Source of the DNA: Limnomonas spitsbergensis
Taxonomy: Eukaryota > Chlorophyta > Chlorophyceae > Chlamydomonadales
Assembly: GCA_037349105.1 (NCBI GenBank)
Contig: JAYJMM010000124.1
Location: forward strand, 5,316,001-5,380,000
Reading direction: 5' to 3'
Length of the DNA: 64,000 nucleotides
Made by a program: the position numbers and the translations under genes. The notes below the pieces were generated by a model. It was not told the origin of the DNA and made no database searches. It saw nothing but the letters and a program-made list of their open reading frames with translations. Positions within the stretch are counted from its first letter, which is position 1. Every line of letters begins with the position of its first letter. This document shows, in pieces, positions 45,601-57,600 of the stretch.

Positions 45601-48600
45601 CCTTGCAGGCATACCTAGCTAGATCCAGCAGCAAGATCTCCCTTGCAGGCATACCTAGCTAGATCCAGCAGCCAGATCTCCCTTGCAATGATTAGTGGTT
45701 AAATCCAGCAGCAAGATCTCCCTTGCAGGCATACCTAGCTAGATCCAGCAGCAAGATCTCCCTTGCAGGCATACCTAGCTAGATCCAGCAGCAAGATCTT
45801 CCTTACAGGGACCACTTGTTAGATCCTGTGGCCAGATCTCCCTTGCTGGAATCAGCGGTCAGATCTGGTCATCAGAGAGGGTAGATCCGGTGACGAACGG
45901 ACCAGCCCTGTACGTTCTGTTTAGGGTTGAGGGTTTAGCAGGAGAAGACCTCGATGTGCTTTGGAGGTCAAGGGCAGCAGTCCAGCTGGGTGCAGGGAGT
46001 TCTTTGAACGGTGCAGTGCAGCCATCCGGACATGTCGGGGGGGGGATGTCCTCTCCATAATTTGCTAGCCTGCCTCGCATTGTTTGTTAGCCTGCCTTGC
46101 ATAATCTGCTAGCCAGTCTGGCAATTGGGACATCCTCGGTGATTTTGTCCCGATGGCTCACACCGGCCTTGCCGTTGAGGGGCAAGCGAGGGTGTGCTCC
46201 TTTGCAGATACTGCTCAGCAGCCATTGAGGGGCAAGTGCAAGCATGATAATTTTCTCCATATGGTTACACCCGGCCTCACTCTAGGGGCATCCATGTATT
46301 GCCACCCTTGTCCATCGCCTCCCCCCCCTCCACTTGCCTTGCTGCAGGGTAGATTTCCAGGTGCTGCCCTGTCACCCTTGTCCATCGCCTCCCCCTCCTC
46401 CACTTGCCTTGCTGCAGGGTAGATTTCCAGGTGCTGCCCTGTCACCCTTGTCCATCGCCTCCCCCCCCTCCACTTGCCTTGCTGCAGGGTAGATTTCCAG
46501 GTGCTGCCCTGTCACCCTTGTCCATCGCCTCCCCCCCCTCCACTTGCCTTGCTGCAGGGTAGATTTCCAGGTGCTGCCCTGTCACCCTTGTCCATCGCCT
46601 CCCCCCCCTCCACTTGCCTTGCTGCAGGGTAGATTTCCGGGTGCTGCCCTGTCACCCTTGTCCATCGCCCCCCCCCCCTCCACTTGCCTTGCTGCAGGGC
46701 AGATTTCCAGGTGCTGCCCTGTCACCCTTGTCCATCGCCTTCCCCCCCCCCCCCTCCACTTGCCCCGATGCAGGGCTGATGCCCAGGGTGCTGCCCTGTC
46801 GCTGCTGTCCATAGTCGCACTCAGCGGGAGCGTGGCGTGCGCCCCCCTGCAGCTGCTGCAACTTCACACCCGCCGCTGCCTCGAGGCCATCGCGGCAACT
46901 GCAGCAGCAGAGGACGCGGACGAAGGGGGTGGCAGTGGCGGTGGCGGTGGCAGTGGGCTGCCTGCTCTTCAGGGTGCTGCCGGGGAGAGTAGCCGCGGTC
47001 GGTCAGCGGGAGTGGACGGTGCGGGCGCGGACGCCGTGGCTGCCTTCTGCTGCCGCCTGATCGAACTGCTTCCGGTGCCGCTGCTTGTACCGCTGGCGGA
47101 ACACGTTGTACTGCCTGCAGCTGCTGAGGTACGGGGCGATAGAACACATGCCTCTTTCTTGCTCATGTGCAGCAAGAGGGCATGAGAGGGCGGGCCCCGG
47201 GGCATGAGAGGGCATGGATCATAAGAGGGCAGACGCTTTAGGGGTTCCAGGGAAGGATCTGGAGATGACGCTCTGATTTGTTGCTGAGGTTTAAATCCCT
47301 CTTGCTGCCTATAGGGGGATTCGTGGACCTAATGACAGGGCCTCAGGGCATGTGAGGGCATGAGAGGGCATAAGATTATGATAGGGCCTCAGGGAAACAA
47401 GGGACACCCCAGTACCCCACACAACGACGTAGGTGAGGGGTCAGACAATGGTCAGACTTGGTTTAACACACGGCCTTTTTTCTCTCATACTTTTGCTTCC
47501 ATGGTCATGGCCAAGAGACTTTTGTTGTGCCATTGGGCATCCCCTGGACGGTCCGTCCTTAAATAAAGGGTTCAGAGTTTGGGGTAGAGGGTTCAGTGTC
47601 AACGACGGGACTCGAACACGCAACTTCTGCCTTGACAAGGAGGTGTCATTTACTGGACTGTCCACTACTGAAATATTGGGTGTGGGGTTAAGTGCCAACT
47701 GGTATCCCCTGGACCATCGGCTACGTAATTATAGGGTATAGGGGTAAGAGTTTAGGGCCAACTGGCGTCCCCTGGACTGTCAGTTACTTCAATGTAGGGT
47801 TCGGGGTAAAAGGCCGACTGGCATCCCCTGGACCACCAGCTGCTTAGGTCCATCTTGGTGGAAACCTGGGTAGGGATCATCAGCGGGAGCTGATCTCATA
47901 CACACTGCATTGCATGCCCCTCACCTGACCCCCCCCCCCCCACATATTTTGGCGCTGGTATTCCTGTTCGGCATACTTTTTTCTCCCGCTTGGGAGGCAG
48001 GGTTTAGGGTGATGGCCTTAGGTTCAGGAAAAGGAATCCCCCAGGCATCTTGGCCCCCTGTCACTGAGCTGTGCCATGCTGTGCTGCCATGCTGTGCTGC
48101 CGTGCTGTGCCATGCTGTGCTGTCGTGCTGTGCCATGCTGTGCTGTCGTGACGTGCCATGCTGTGCTGTCGTGATGTGCCATGCTGTGCTGCCGTGATGT
48201 GCCATGTTGTGCTGCCGTGATGTGTTATGTTGTGCTGTCGTGATGTGCCATGCTGTGCTGCCGTTATGTGCCTTACTGTGCTATTGTGCTGTGCCATGCT
48301 GTGCTACCGTGTGCTGTCGTGCTGTGCCATGCTGTGTTGTCGTGCTGTGCCATGCTGTGCTGTCGTGCTGTGCCATGCTGTGCTGCCGTGATGTGCCGTG
48401 CTGTGCTGCCGTGATGTGCCATGCTGTGCTGCCATGCTGTGTTGCCGTGCTGTGCCTTGCTGTGCTGCCGTGCTGTGCCATGCTGTGCTGCCGTGCTGTG
48501 CCATGCTGTGCTGCCGTGATGTGCCATGCTGTGCTGTCGTGATGTGCCATGCTGTGCTGCCGTGATGTGCCATGCTGTGCTGCCGTAATGTGCTGCTGCA

Positions 48601-51600
48601 TACCGTGTGCCCTGTGATGTACGCCGTGTGCCGTGTTGTGCTGTGCTGACCTTGTTCTAGTGGCTCAGACCTTCTCCGGCAGGACGCTGTGCAAACCTTG
48701 CCCAGCCTACGGTCGATGGCCTAGGCAGAGGAGGGCTTGCTTTCCCAGGCCCCTACCAATGTAAGCTTTCATGTAGCTGAATTTTAGCTGAACTAAAGCT
48801 GAGTTGTAGCTGAATTGTAGCTGAATCACCCTGTAATGAACACCAGTGCGCTGCTTCCGGCAGGTCCTAGGCGGCGCCGCGGCCTGCCACCGTCTGCTCC
48901 TGCGCCAGGCAAACACCACGTCAGCGCCGCATCAGCGCTGCCAGCTGCACCACCTGGGCTTGTGCCTGGGTGTGGAGCTCTGGGCCGCGGACTACTGGGA
49001 GGCGCCTCGCCTGCTGGCCGAGAAGCGGCAGTCGCTGCTGCTGGCGGCGGCCTCCAGGGAGGGTCAGGCTCGGCCGGAGCCCTCGACCAGCCAGCTGGAT
49101 GTAAGCGACGCGGCAGCGACAGCTGCTGAGAAGGAGGAGGATCAGCGGCTCGGAGGTCTGGGTGGGGATGCGGGTGGCTCGGATGTGGACGGGCAGGCTC
49201 GTGTGCGTGGCCTGCCCGTGAGGGAAGGGCGGCCGAGCCTTCAAGCTGTTGCTGACGCAGATGCTGACTCAGCAGAGGGAGACGGGATCGGTGGGCGGAA
49301 GGATGAGTCAGCGAGCCGCGAGCGGGAGGCCCGTTGCAGCGCCGTGGTGGAGGCGATTCGATCCGAGGAGTTTGGTCTCGGTGCTGAGTCAGCGCTCGGG
49401 GAAGTCGGCAGGAAGGTGGGTTGTTGCAGGCAGTCGCAAGGTGTGGGCTGCTGCAGGTTGTTGCAAGACATGGGCATATGGGCTGTAGCAAGCTGTGGAC
49501 ATGTGGGCTGTAGCAGGCTGTTGCAAGTAGGTGCAGGGCAGGGGCTGGGGGTGGGGGGAGGGCAGTGGGCAGGGCAGGGGCCTGAGGAAATGGTCAGGGG
49601 GCAAGGCGTAGCATGCTTGGTTATTTGTCTCCCGGCGACATAACGCAATTCGCCATCCTGTCTGAAGCCTCCCTGGTTTGCAGCGCCTCCTGCCCCCCTC
49701 TTGTTGCAGCCGCCTCCCGTGAGTAATTACGAAATGCCGCCGCCGTCTCACCTGCCCTACCCTGCCCTGCCCCGCCCTGCCCTGCCCTGCCCTGCCTTGT
49801 CCCGCCTCCCACTTGTGCCTGTCTTGCACCCCTTCCTTTTTAACTGCTGCCCTTCAGTAATCACGAACTGCCGCTGCCCCACCTGCCCTGCCCCACCTGC
49901 CGCTGCCCAGCCCCACCTGCCCTACCTCGCCCTGCCCCTTCTCCCACTTGTGTCTGTCTTGCACCCCTTCAGCTGCGAGAGGTCCAGAACGCTCGCATGG
50001 GGCGGGCCTTGCAGCGCCTCAGCAACGAGCTCTACAGCCGCGACAGCCATTTTGTGCTGGAGCTCATTCAGGTGGGGTGACTGGCTGGGGCTTGTTTTGG
50101 TGAGGTGACTAGCTGGTTCAGGTGGGGTGACTAGCTAGGGCTCATTCAGGTGAGGTGACTGGCTGGGCTCATTTTGGTGTGGTGACTAGCTGATTCAGAT
50201 GAGGTGACTAGCTGGTTTCACATGGCAACTGCATGGAGCTCATTTTGGTGGGTGTGGCTGGATCTGGTGCACCAAAGGCTGGGTGCCTCTGCTGATATCG
50301 TGTTAATGATGGAAGGGGCGTGCGATCGCAAGCGATGTGTGTCGGCTGGATGCCTGTGGTGTGGACCAACATCAACAGAACCACCCAGCGCCTGGTTGAC
50401 CAGATCCAGCACATGTTTGACCAGATCCAGCCATGCTCGGGAGGTTTGGAATTGAAGGTGAGTATGCCGACATGAGGTGGAGTGGACGGGGTGGCGCAGA
50501 CACTTTAGTGTGTGTGTGTGTCTATATGTGTGTGTATGTGTGTGTGTGTCTGTGTGTGTGTGTGCCTGTGAGCGTGTGCGTGCGCGCTGTTAGGGAGTTG
50601 AGAGGAGTGAGAGGTTTAGTAAGGTGTTCTCCAGGCGTGGTGGGGGAGGGTGTGGTGGGGAAGCTGGGGCAAAAGGGGGGGACTCCCTGGGCCTGGCGAT
50701 ACGCTAGCCCGGGGCCTTATCCCTAATCTCTGGAGCATTGACTCCCTCCTGGGCACAGAGTGCACACTAGATATAGTGTAGACAGTACACATTGTACCAT
50801 TTGTGTAGCCAGATATAGTGTAGACAGTACACATTGTACCATTTGTGCGGCTACACTACGTCCGAGACTGTACTTTCCCGGTTTGTGCTAATAAGTACCA
50901 AGGTAGAAATGATGCTGAGTAAGGACGGAGAAAAGATACGATAGATTGTGTGTTCAAAGAGAGAGAGGCGTGCTGAATAGGGTGCAGAGGTTGATCCACG
51001 ATCAAGCGTGATAAAACCTAGCACCTAGCACCTGAGTGTTATGCGGACACTGCCTACCCAGCCCCCCTGCCCTCACAATCCCATACCGTAATGGCACTGT
51101 ATCATATAAATGCTGTACAGAGTGCAGACGACTGCCCACCCAGCCCCCCTGCCCTCACATTCACCTAACGGCACTGTATCATATAATTAATATAAATGCT
51201 GTGCAGAATGCGGATGACAACGCCTACCCAGCCCCCCTGCCCTCACATCCCCCCCTTATGGCACGGTGTCATATAAATGCCTTGCAGAATGCGGATGACA
51301 ACGCCTAACCAGCGCCCCTGCCCTCACATTCACCTAACGGCACTGTATCATATAATTAATATAAATGCTGTGCAGAATGCGGATGACAACGCCTACCCAG
51401 CCCCCCTGCCCTCACATTCCCCCCTTATGGCATGGTGTCATATAAATGCCTTACAGAATGCGGATGACAACGCCTACCCAGCCCCCCTGCCCTCACATTC
51501 CCCCCTTATGGCACGGTGTCATATAAATGCCTTGCAGAATGCGGATGACAACGCCTAACCAGCGCCCCTGCCCTCACATTCACCTAACGGCACTGTATCA

Positions 51601-54600
51601 TATAATTAATATAAATGCTGTGCAGAATGCGGATGACAACGCCTACCCAGCCCCCCTGCCCTCACATTCCCCCCTTATGGCATGGTGTCATATAAATGCC
51701 TTGCAGAATGCGGATGACAACGCCTACCCAGCCCCCCTGCCCTCACATTCCCCCCTTATGGCACGGTGTCATATAAATGCCTTGCAGAATGCGGATGACA
51801 ACGCCTACCCAGCCCCCCTGCCCTCACATTCACCTAACGGCATTGTATCATATAATTAATATAAATGCTGTGCAGAATGCGGATGACAACGCCTACCCAG
51901 CCCCCCTGCCCTCACATTCACCTAACGGCATTGTATCATATAATTAATATAAATGCTGTGCAGAATGCGGATGACAACGCCTACCCAGCCCCCCTGCCCT
52001 CACATTCACCTAACGGCACTGTATCATATAATTAATATAAATGCTGTGCAGAATGCGGATGACAACGCCTACCCAGCCCCCCTGCCCTCACATCCCCCCC
52101 TTATGGCACGGTGTCATATAAATGCCTTGCAGAATGCGGATGACAACGCCTAACCAGCGCCCCTGCCCTCACATTCACCTAACGGCACTGTATCATATAA
52201 TTAATATAAATGCTGTGCAGAATGCGGATGACAACGCCTACCCAGCCCCCCTGCCCTCACATTCCCCCCTTATGGCATGGTGTCATATAAATGCCTTGCA
52301 GAATGCGGATGACAACGCCTACCCAGCCCCCCTGCCCTCACATTCCCCCCTAATGGCACGGTGTCATATAAATGCCTTGCAGAATGCGGATGACAACGCC
52401 TACCCAGCCGGCGCCGTCCCTACGCTGGAGTTTTTTATCACTGACGACGAGGTCCGGGTCTCCAACAATGAGGTGCGCATGAGCTGGCTGTGGGGATGGG
52501 GGGGGTCGCTGCTCCTTCTAGGCTGCTTCTGCTAAACTCATGCTTCTAAGATTGATATCTGCTATATGTGTGCGGGTGTGTGTCTGGGTGGCTGGGTGAG
52601 GGGGTGAGAGGGGGGGGGGGGCCTTTTTCAGCATATACAGCCAAGTTCTTGCTCCACACTGCTATGGAGGGTACCGCTGCATGCTGTACGGGACTTTTTG
52701 CTTAGGCTGGTAAGGGGCAGATCAACCTGGCCTGTGGTAGCTGTCAGGGCTGAGTGCCTCAAGCCCTCCTGCTAGGGCCACCGGCAATATTCTGGCCAAG
52801 GCACGGGGGGGGACACCTGCCCTGACGTTGCTCCTGCTGTGAATACACACATGCGGACCCATATTCCTCCCTCCCCTCTCACCCCACACCCCACGTTCCT
52901 ACATTCCCCCCCTCCACATCCCATCCCCCTCAACCTCCGTTTCCCCCCACCGACCCATATTCCCCCCTCCCATCCCAATGCCCACGCCCTGATGCCCACC
53001 CTTGCTTACCTAGACCCTGCTCACCGCCCCTCCCACTCACCCATGCCTTAGATGTTTCCTCACACTTTGACCCACTCACCCACCCCCTGTCTGTCTCCTC
53101 ACACTACATGCCCACCCACCCACCCACCCCCACCCCCTGTCTGTCTCCTCACACTACATGCCCACCCATCCACACCCACCCTCCCTCCTCACACTACATA
53201 CCCACCCACCCACACCCACCCTCCCTCCTCACACTACATACCCACCCACCCACACCCAACCTCCCTCCTCACACTACATACCCACCCACCCACACCCACC
53301 GTCCCTCCTCACACTACATGCCCACCCATCCACACCCACCCCGCCTCCTCACACTTACCCGCCCCAGGTTGGCTTCAGCGACGTGAACATCCGCGCTCTT
53401 TGCGATGTGGGCCGCTCCACCAAGGCAGGCGGGATGGGATACATTGGCCAGAAGGGCATCGGGTGGAAGAGCGTGTTCAGGGTGAGAGACCCCCTGCACA
53501 CTAAATTGTTTCAAATTCAGCTACAACTCAGCCACGGAACAATTGTTTCTGGCAAGTTGAGCTTCCACTCAGCTACGTCATGCTATTGTTGTGTGTCACA
53601 CACTCAGGCTGTAACGAACTTGATACATCTCTATGCCGACTGCTGGCGGTTGCACCTGAGGCATCAAGCCCTATTTCTTGGGACGCCGGCTGTAGGCCAG
53701 CCATCAAGGTCCCCATATAGGCCCCCATATAGGCCATCAAGGTCCCCATATAGGCCCCCATATAGGCCATCAAGGTCCCTATATAGGCCCAGCAGTGGCT
53801 GCACCCCTCTGGGTGATGTGACACACACTAGAAGGATGAGTGCTGGCATCTGCTGAGTGCCCTGAGGCAGCCGTCAGGAGGGGTAGAGGGAGGGAGGCAG
53901 GCTTACATAATTGTAGCCAAAGCATGATTTCAGCATCCCTAAAACAAGCTATGTCTAGATGGCACACTGCTGCCCTTCAGCTTCCTCATGTGACGTACCG
54001 CACCAGGCTGTGATGTAGCTGAATTGTAGCAGAGCACCCTGCAGCTGAATTGTAGGTGAAGCACCCTAAAATATGCAATGTCTGAATGACACACTGCTGC
54101 CCCCCCGCTACCCCAGGTAACGTCCTGCACTAGGCTGTTGTGCAGCTGAGTTGTAGCTGAATTGTAGCTGAGTTGTAGCTGAAACCTGTATCATAAGCAA
54201 CATCTCAAGAAAGCACTGCTGCCCCCCCGCTACCCCAGGTGACGGACCGCCCACAGGTCCACTCTAACGGCTTCCACATCAGCTTCGACCTGACTGCCGA
54301 CAGCGCCCTGGGCTACATCCTGCCCACGTGGATCGGGCCCGCGGTGGTTTCGGAGCCGGGAGCGGCGGGCGGGACCGTCACCGTGCTGCCGCTCAAGCGG
54401 CAGATGCGGGGCGCGGCCGGCGCGGCGCTGGTGCGTCGGTTCGAGGACATCCAGCCGACGTTGCTGCTGTTCCTGCAGCGGCTGAGGCGCATCGCCATCA
54501 TCACGAAACGGGCGCCCGCTGACACCGCAGCAGCAGCAGCAGCGGCAAGGACAGCCTTGCCCGCGGGAGGCGCCATCGAGACGCCATCGAAGATGACCGA

Positions 54601-57600
54601 GAGTGTCATGGTGGGGACTCTTTATTTTCGGGAGGGGGGCTTCTCGAATCTGTTCATGTACCCTACTTGAATTCGAGAGGGCCTAAACCTCTTAAACCTG
54701 AGCCTCTTAACCCTGGGCTTCTCCACTCTAAACCTCTTAACCCTGAGCCTCTTAATCCTGAGCCTCTTAATCCTGAGCCTCTAAACCCTAAACCTCCAAA
54801 CCCTGAGCCTCTTAATCAAACCCTGAGCCTCTAAACCCCTGGGGATGTCGCTGCCCTGATACCTCTGCAGGTTCGTGTGGAGGTGCCTACCTCGGGCCTG
54901 CCTCCAAACGCCTCCGTGGTTGAGCTGCAGCACGGTTCAGGGTGCAGCAGGTGGTTAGTGGTCAGGTAAGGAGGTGGTTGGTGGTTGGTGGTCAGGTGGG
55001 GGTGTTTGGTGGTTAGTGGATGGTGGTTGATAGTCAGGTGAGAGTGGTAAGTGGTCGACATGGGTTGCTGGTGGTCATGTGTGAGCGGGCAGGGGATGGG
55101 ATGATCGCAGTCTCAAGGGTGGCGGGACACTGAAACTTAACACCAGCTCAGTGGTGTATGGAAATATCTTTGGTATGGAAATATCCTGAGAAAATCCTGG
55201 AAATAGCTGGATTATTCATAGTAGTCCACATATGATGAATAATAGTCCTAATAATATGTGGACTACTATTCCATGGTGAGGAATGGAGAGGTAGGTCTAC
55301 AGGAAGGACGGAGGGTCCCTCCGTCCCCTCTTTTCGTATTCTCCCCGTTGCAGGGGTCTAGAGTTGAGGGTTGAGAGTTGAGGTTGTAGGGCCCCTTCCC
55401 CCTTTTCTTTCATCCGCACTCCCCCCACTGGGTTGAGAGTTAAGGGTTTAGGGCCCCTTCCCCCTTTTCTTTCAATCGAACTCCCCCCACAGGGTTAAGG
55501 GTTGAGAGGTTAGAGTGTAGGGCCCCTTCCCCCCTTTTCTTTCAATCCAACTTCTCCCACAGGGTTCAGGGTTGAGAGTGTAGGGTGTAGGGCTCCTTCC
55601 CCCCACAGGGTTCAGGGTTGAGAGTGTAGGGTTCAGGGGGCCTTCCTTCAACCGCACCTCATTGTGCATGTCCCCCCTCCCTTTCCGTCCACTCTCCCTC
55701 CCAGGAGCGATGTTTGCCCCACAGTACCCCGTGGGGACGTACCGGTGGCTGTCACTCAGGTGTGCATCGCATTGCCCCTGGATAACGCGGGAGGCGGCAA
55801 GGCAGCAGATGAAGCGGCGGCAGCAGCGGGTGGCGGCGCCGAGCTCCTTGGCCTCCCGAGCCTGCCTCAGCAGCAAGTGTTTGCGTTCCTCCCTCTCAGG
55901 AGCTATGGGCTACGGCTGGTGGTGCAGGTGGGGGAATGAGCAGCAGGGGGGGTCTACAGGTTCCACAAGGGGTCTAAAAGGGGATCCTGGATCTGCTGGA
56001 TCTAACAGGGGTATACTGCTTGGAGGATTAGGAGGGGTCTGCTGGAAGTAGGACCTAAGGATCTGCTGGAAGTAGGATATAAGGATCTGCTGGTAAGAGA
56101 ATATATAATGGATCTGCTGGTAGGAGGATCCGTAAGGGATCTGCTGGTGAGAGGATCTATTAGGGATCTGCTGGTAGGAGGATCTAAGAGGGATCTGGAG
56201 ATAGTAGGATCTAACCGGTACTTGCCGGTTGTTCACGTTGGGCTGCCAACAGCCTATAATAGAGGGCTGGTCTGCGATGAAGGCTGACCAGTGGCTGCTG
56301 AATGCTGACCTGTTGCTGCTTAAGCAAGGCCTGTTGCTGCTGAGGGCTGGCCTGGTGCTGCTTAAGCAAGGCCTGTTGCTGCTGAGGGCAGGCATGTGGT
56401 GATGCCCCCCCTTCAGGCCGATTTCATTGTCCCGTCATCGCGCGAGGCCGTGGACTGTGACAGCCCCTGGAACCAGGCCCTCAGGGCAGAGCTGCCTTCA
56501 CTACTGCTCAGGTGGGGGAAGGGTGTACTGCTGGACTGCTGCGGTCCCTCTAAGGGGAGGGATTGATGTACTGCTGTGGAACCACAAGATGAGGGGTGGA
56601 TGTACTGCTTTTGTCCCTTTTAATTCATTGGCTGCGGTACTGCCACGGTTTTGTAAGTTGAGGGGCAGGTGTACTGTGTTGTCAGATGCTGTCAGATGCT
56701 GATGTACCGCTGAGATCTTTGAGGATCAGGAGCTGGTGTGCTACCGTGGTCCTCTAAGGCAAGGTGCTTGTTTAAGGTGAGGGGCTGGTGTGCTGCCGTG
56801 GTCCTTTAAGGCAACGGGCTTGTCTAAGGTGAGGGGCTGGTGTGCCGCTTTGGACCTCTTAGAGACACATGTCAGCGTTGCTGACCCCCCGTGTTAAATG
56901 CGTAGGGGGCGGCAAGAGAGGACCATACTTTGCTGGGCTGCTAGGCATGCATCCTGATGCCTGCGACCCCTGAACCCTCTGTCGCCACCCCATACCTTAT
57001 AATGGTATTCTAACCCCACCCCCATACCTTGTGTTCTCTCTGGTGCGGTCCTGCCTGTGTTGCGTTCGTGGGCACCTCCTCGCCTTTTGTTCCCTCTGGA
57101 ATTACTTAGCTTGAGCTGCGTCCTTGGGGGCCTGTGTGGGGGCAGGACTCTTGCATGGCCCCTAAACCTGTGACCTAACCTGTGACCTAACCTGTGACCT
57201 AACATGTGAACTAGCATGTAAACTAACATGTGAACTAACATGTGAACTAACATGTGATCTAACATGTGAACTAACATGTAAACTTACCTGTGACAAGTGT
57301 GACCTAACCTGTGGCCTAACATGTGACCTTGCCTGTGACCTAAACTGCGACGAGTGTGACCTAACCTGTGAACTAACCTGTGGCCTAACACGTGACCTAA
57401 CCTGTGACCGAACCTGTGACCGAACCTGTGACCGACCCTGTGACCAAACCTGTGGCCTAACCTGTGACCTAACCTGTGACCTGACATGTGACCTGACCTG
57501 TGATCTGACCCCCCTTGCATCTTCAGCGCACTGGAGGCCTGCCAGGCCCTGGACCAGCAGCAGCAGCTCCAGCAGCAGCAGCAGCAGCAGCCGCCGCCGC

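Larger units (their letters stand above)
47129..48863 (+). other. Intron 8: tRNA-like segment, 23-bp satellite, SINE-like copy
   Basis: Three GCCAACTGG(C/T)(A/G)TCCCCTGGAC units lie at about 47693-47835. A tRNA-like segment lies at about 47595-47665 (minus). A 23-bp satellite (ATGCTGTGCTGCCGTGCTGT...) runs from 48067 to 48600. SINE-like copy 6 ends just before the exon 9 acceptor. Confidence 0.85.

Noticed and set aside
46821..47215. Minus ORFs antisense to exon 8
   Set aside because: Shadows of a GC-rich exon; the plus frame fits splice phase and family blocks.
48061..48601. CCAVPCC/HGSTAWHI ORFs
   Set aside because: Produced by the 23-bp satellite in intron 8.
53368..54610. Sacsin, Hsp90 or histidine kinase as the identity of the ATPase
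   Set aside because: They share the GHKL fold, but NIRALCDVGxSTK, GYIGxKGIGxKSVFR and HSNGFH, together with the conserved blocks in exons 14-21, fit NOV specifically.
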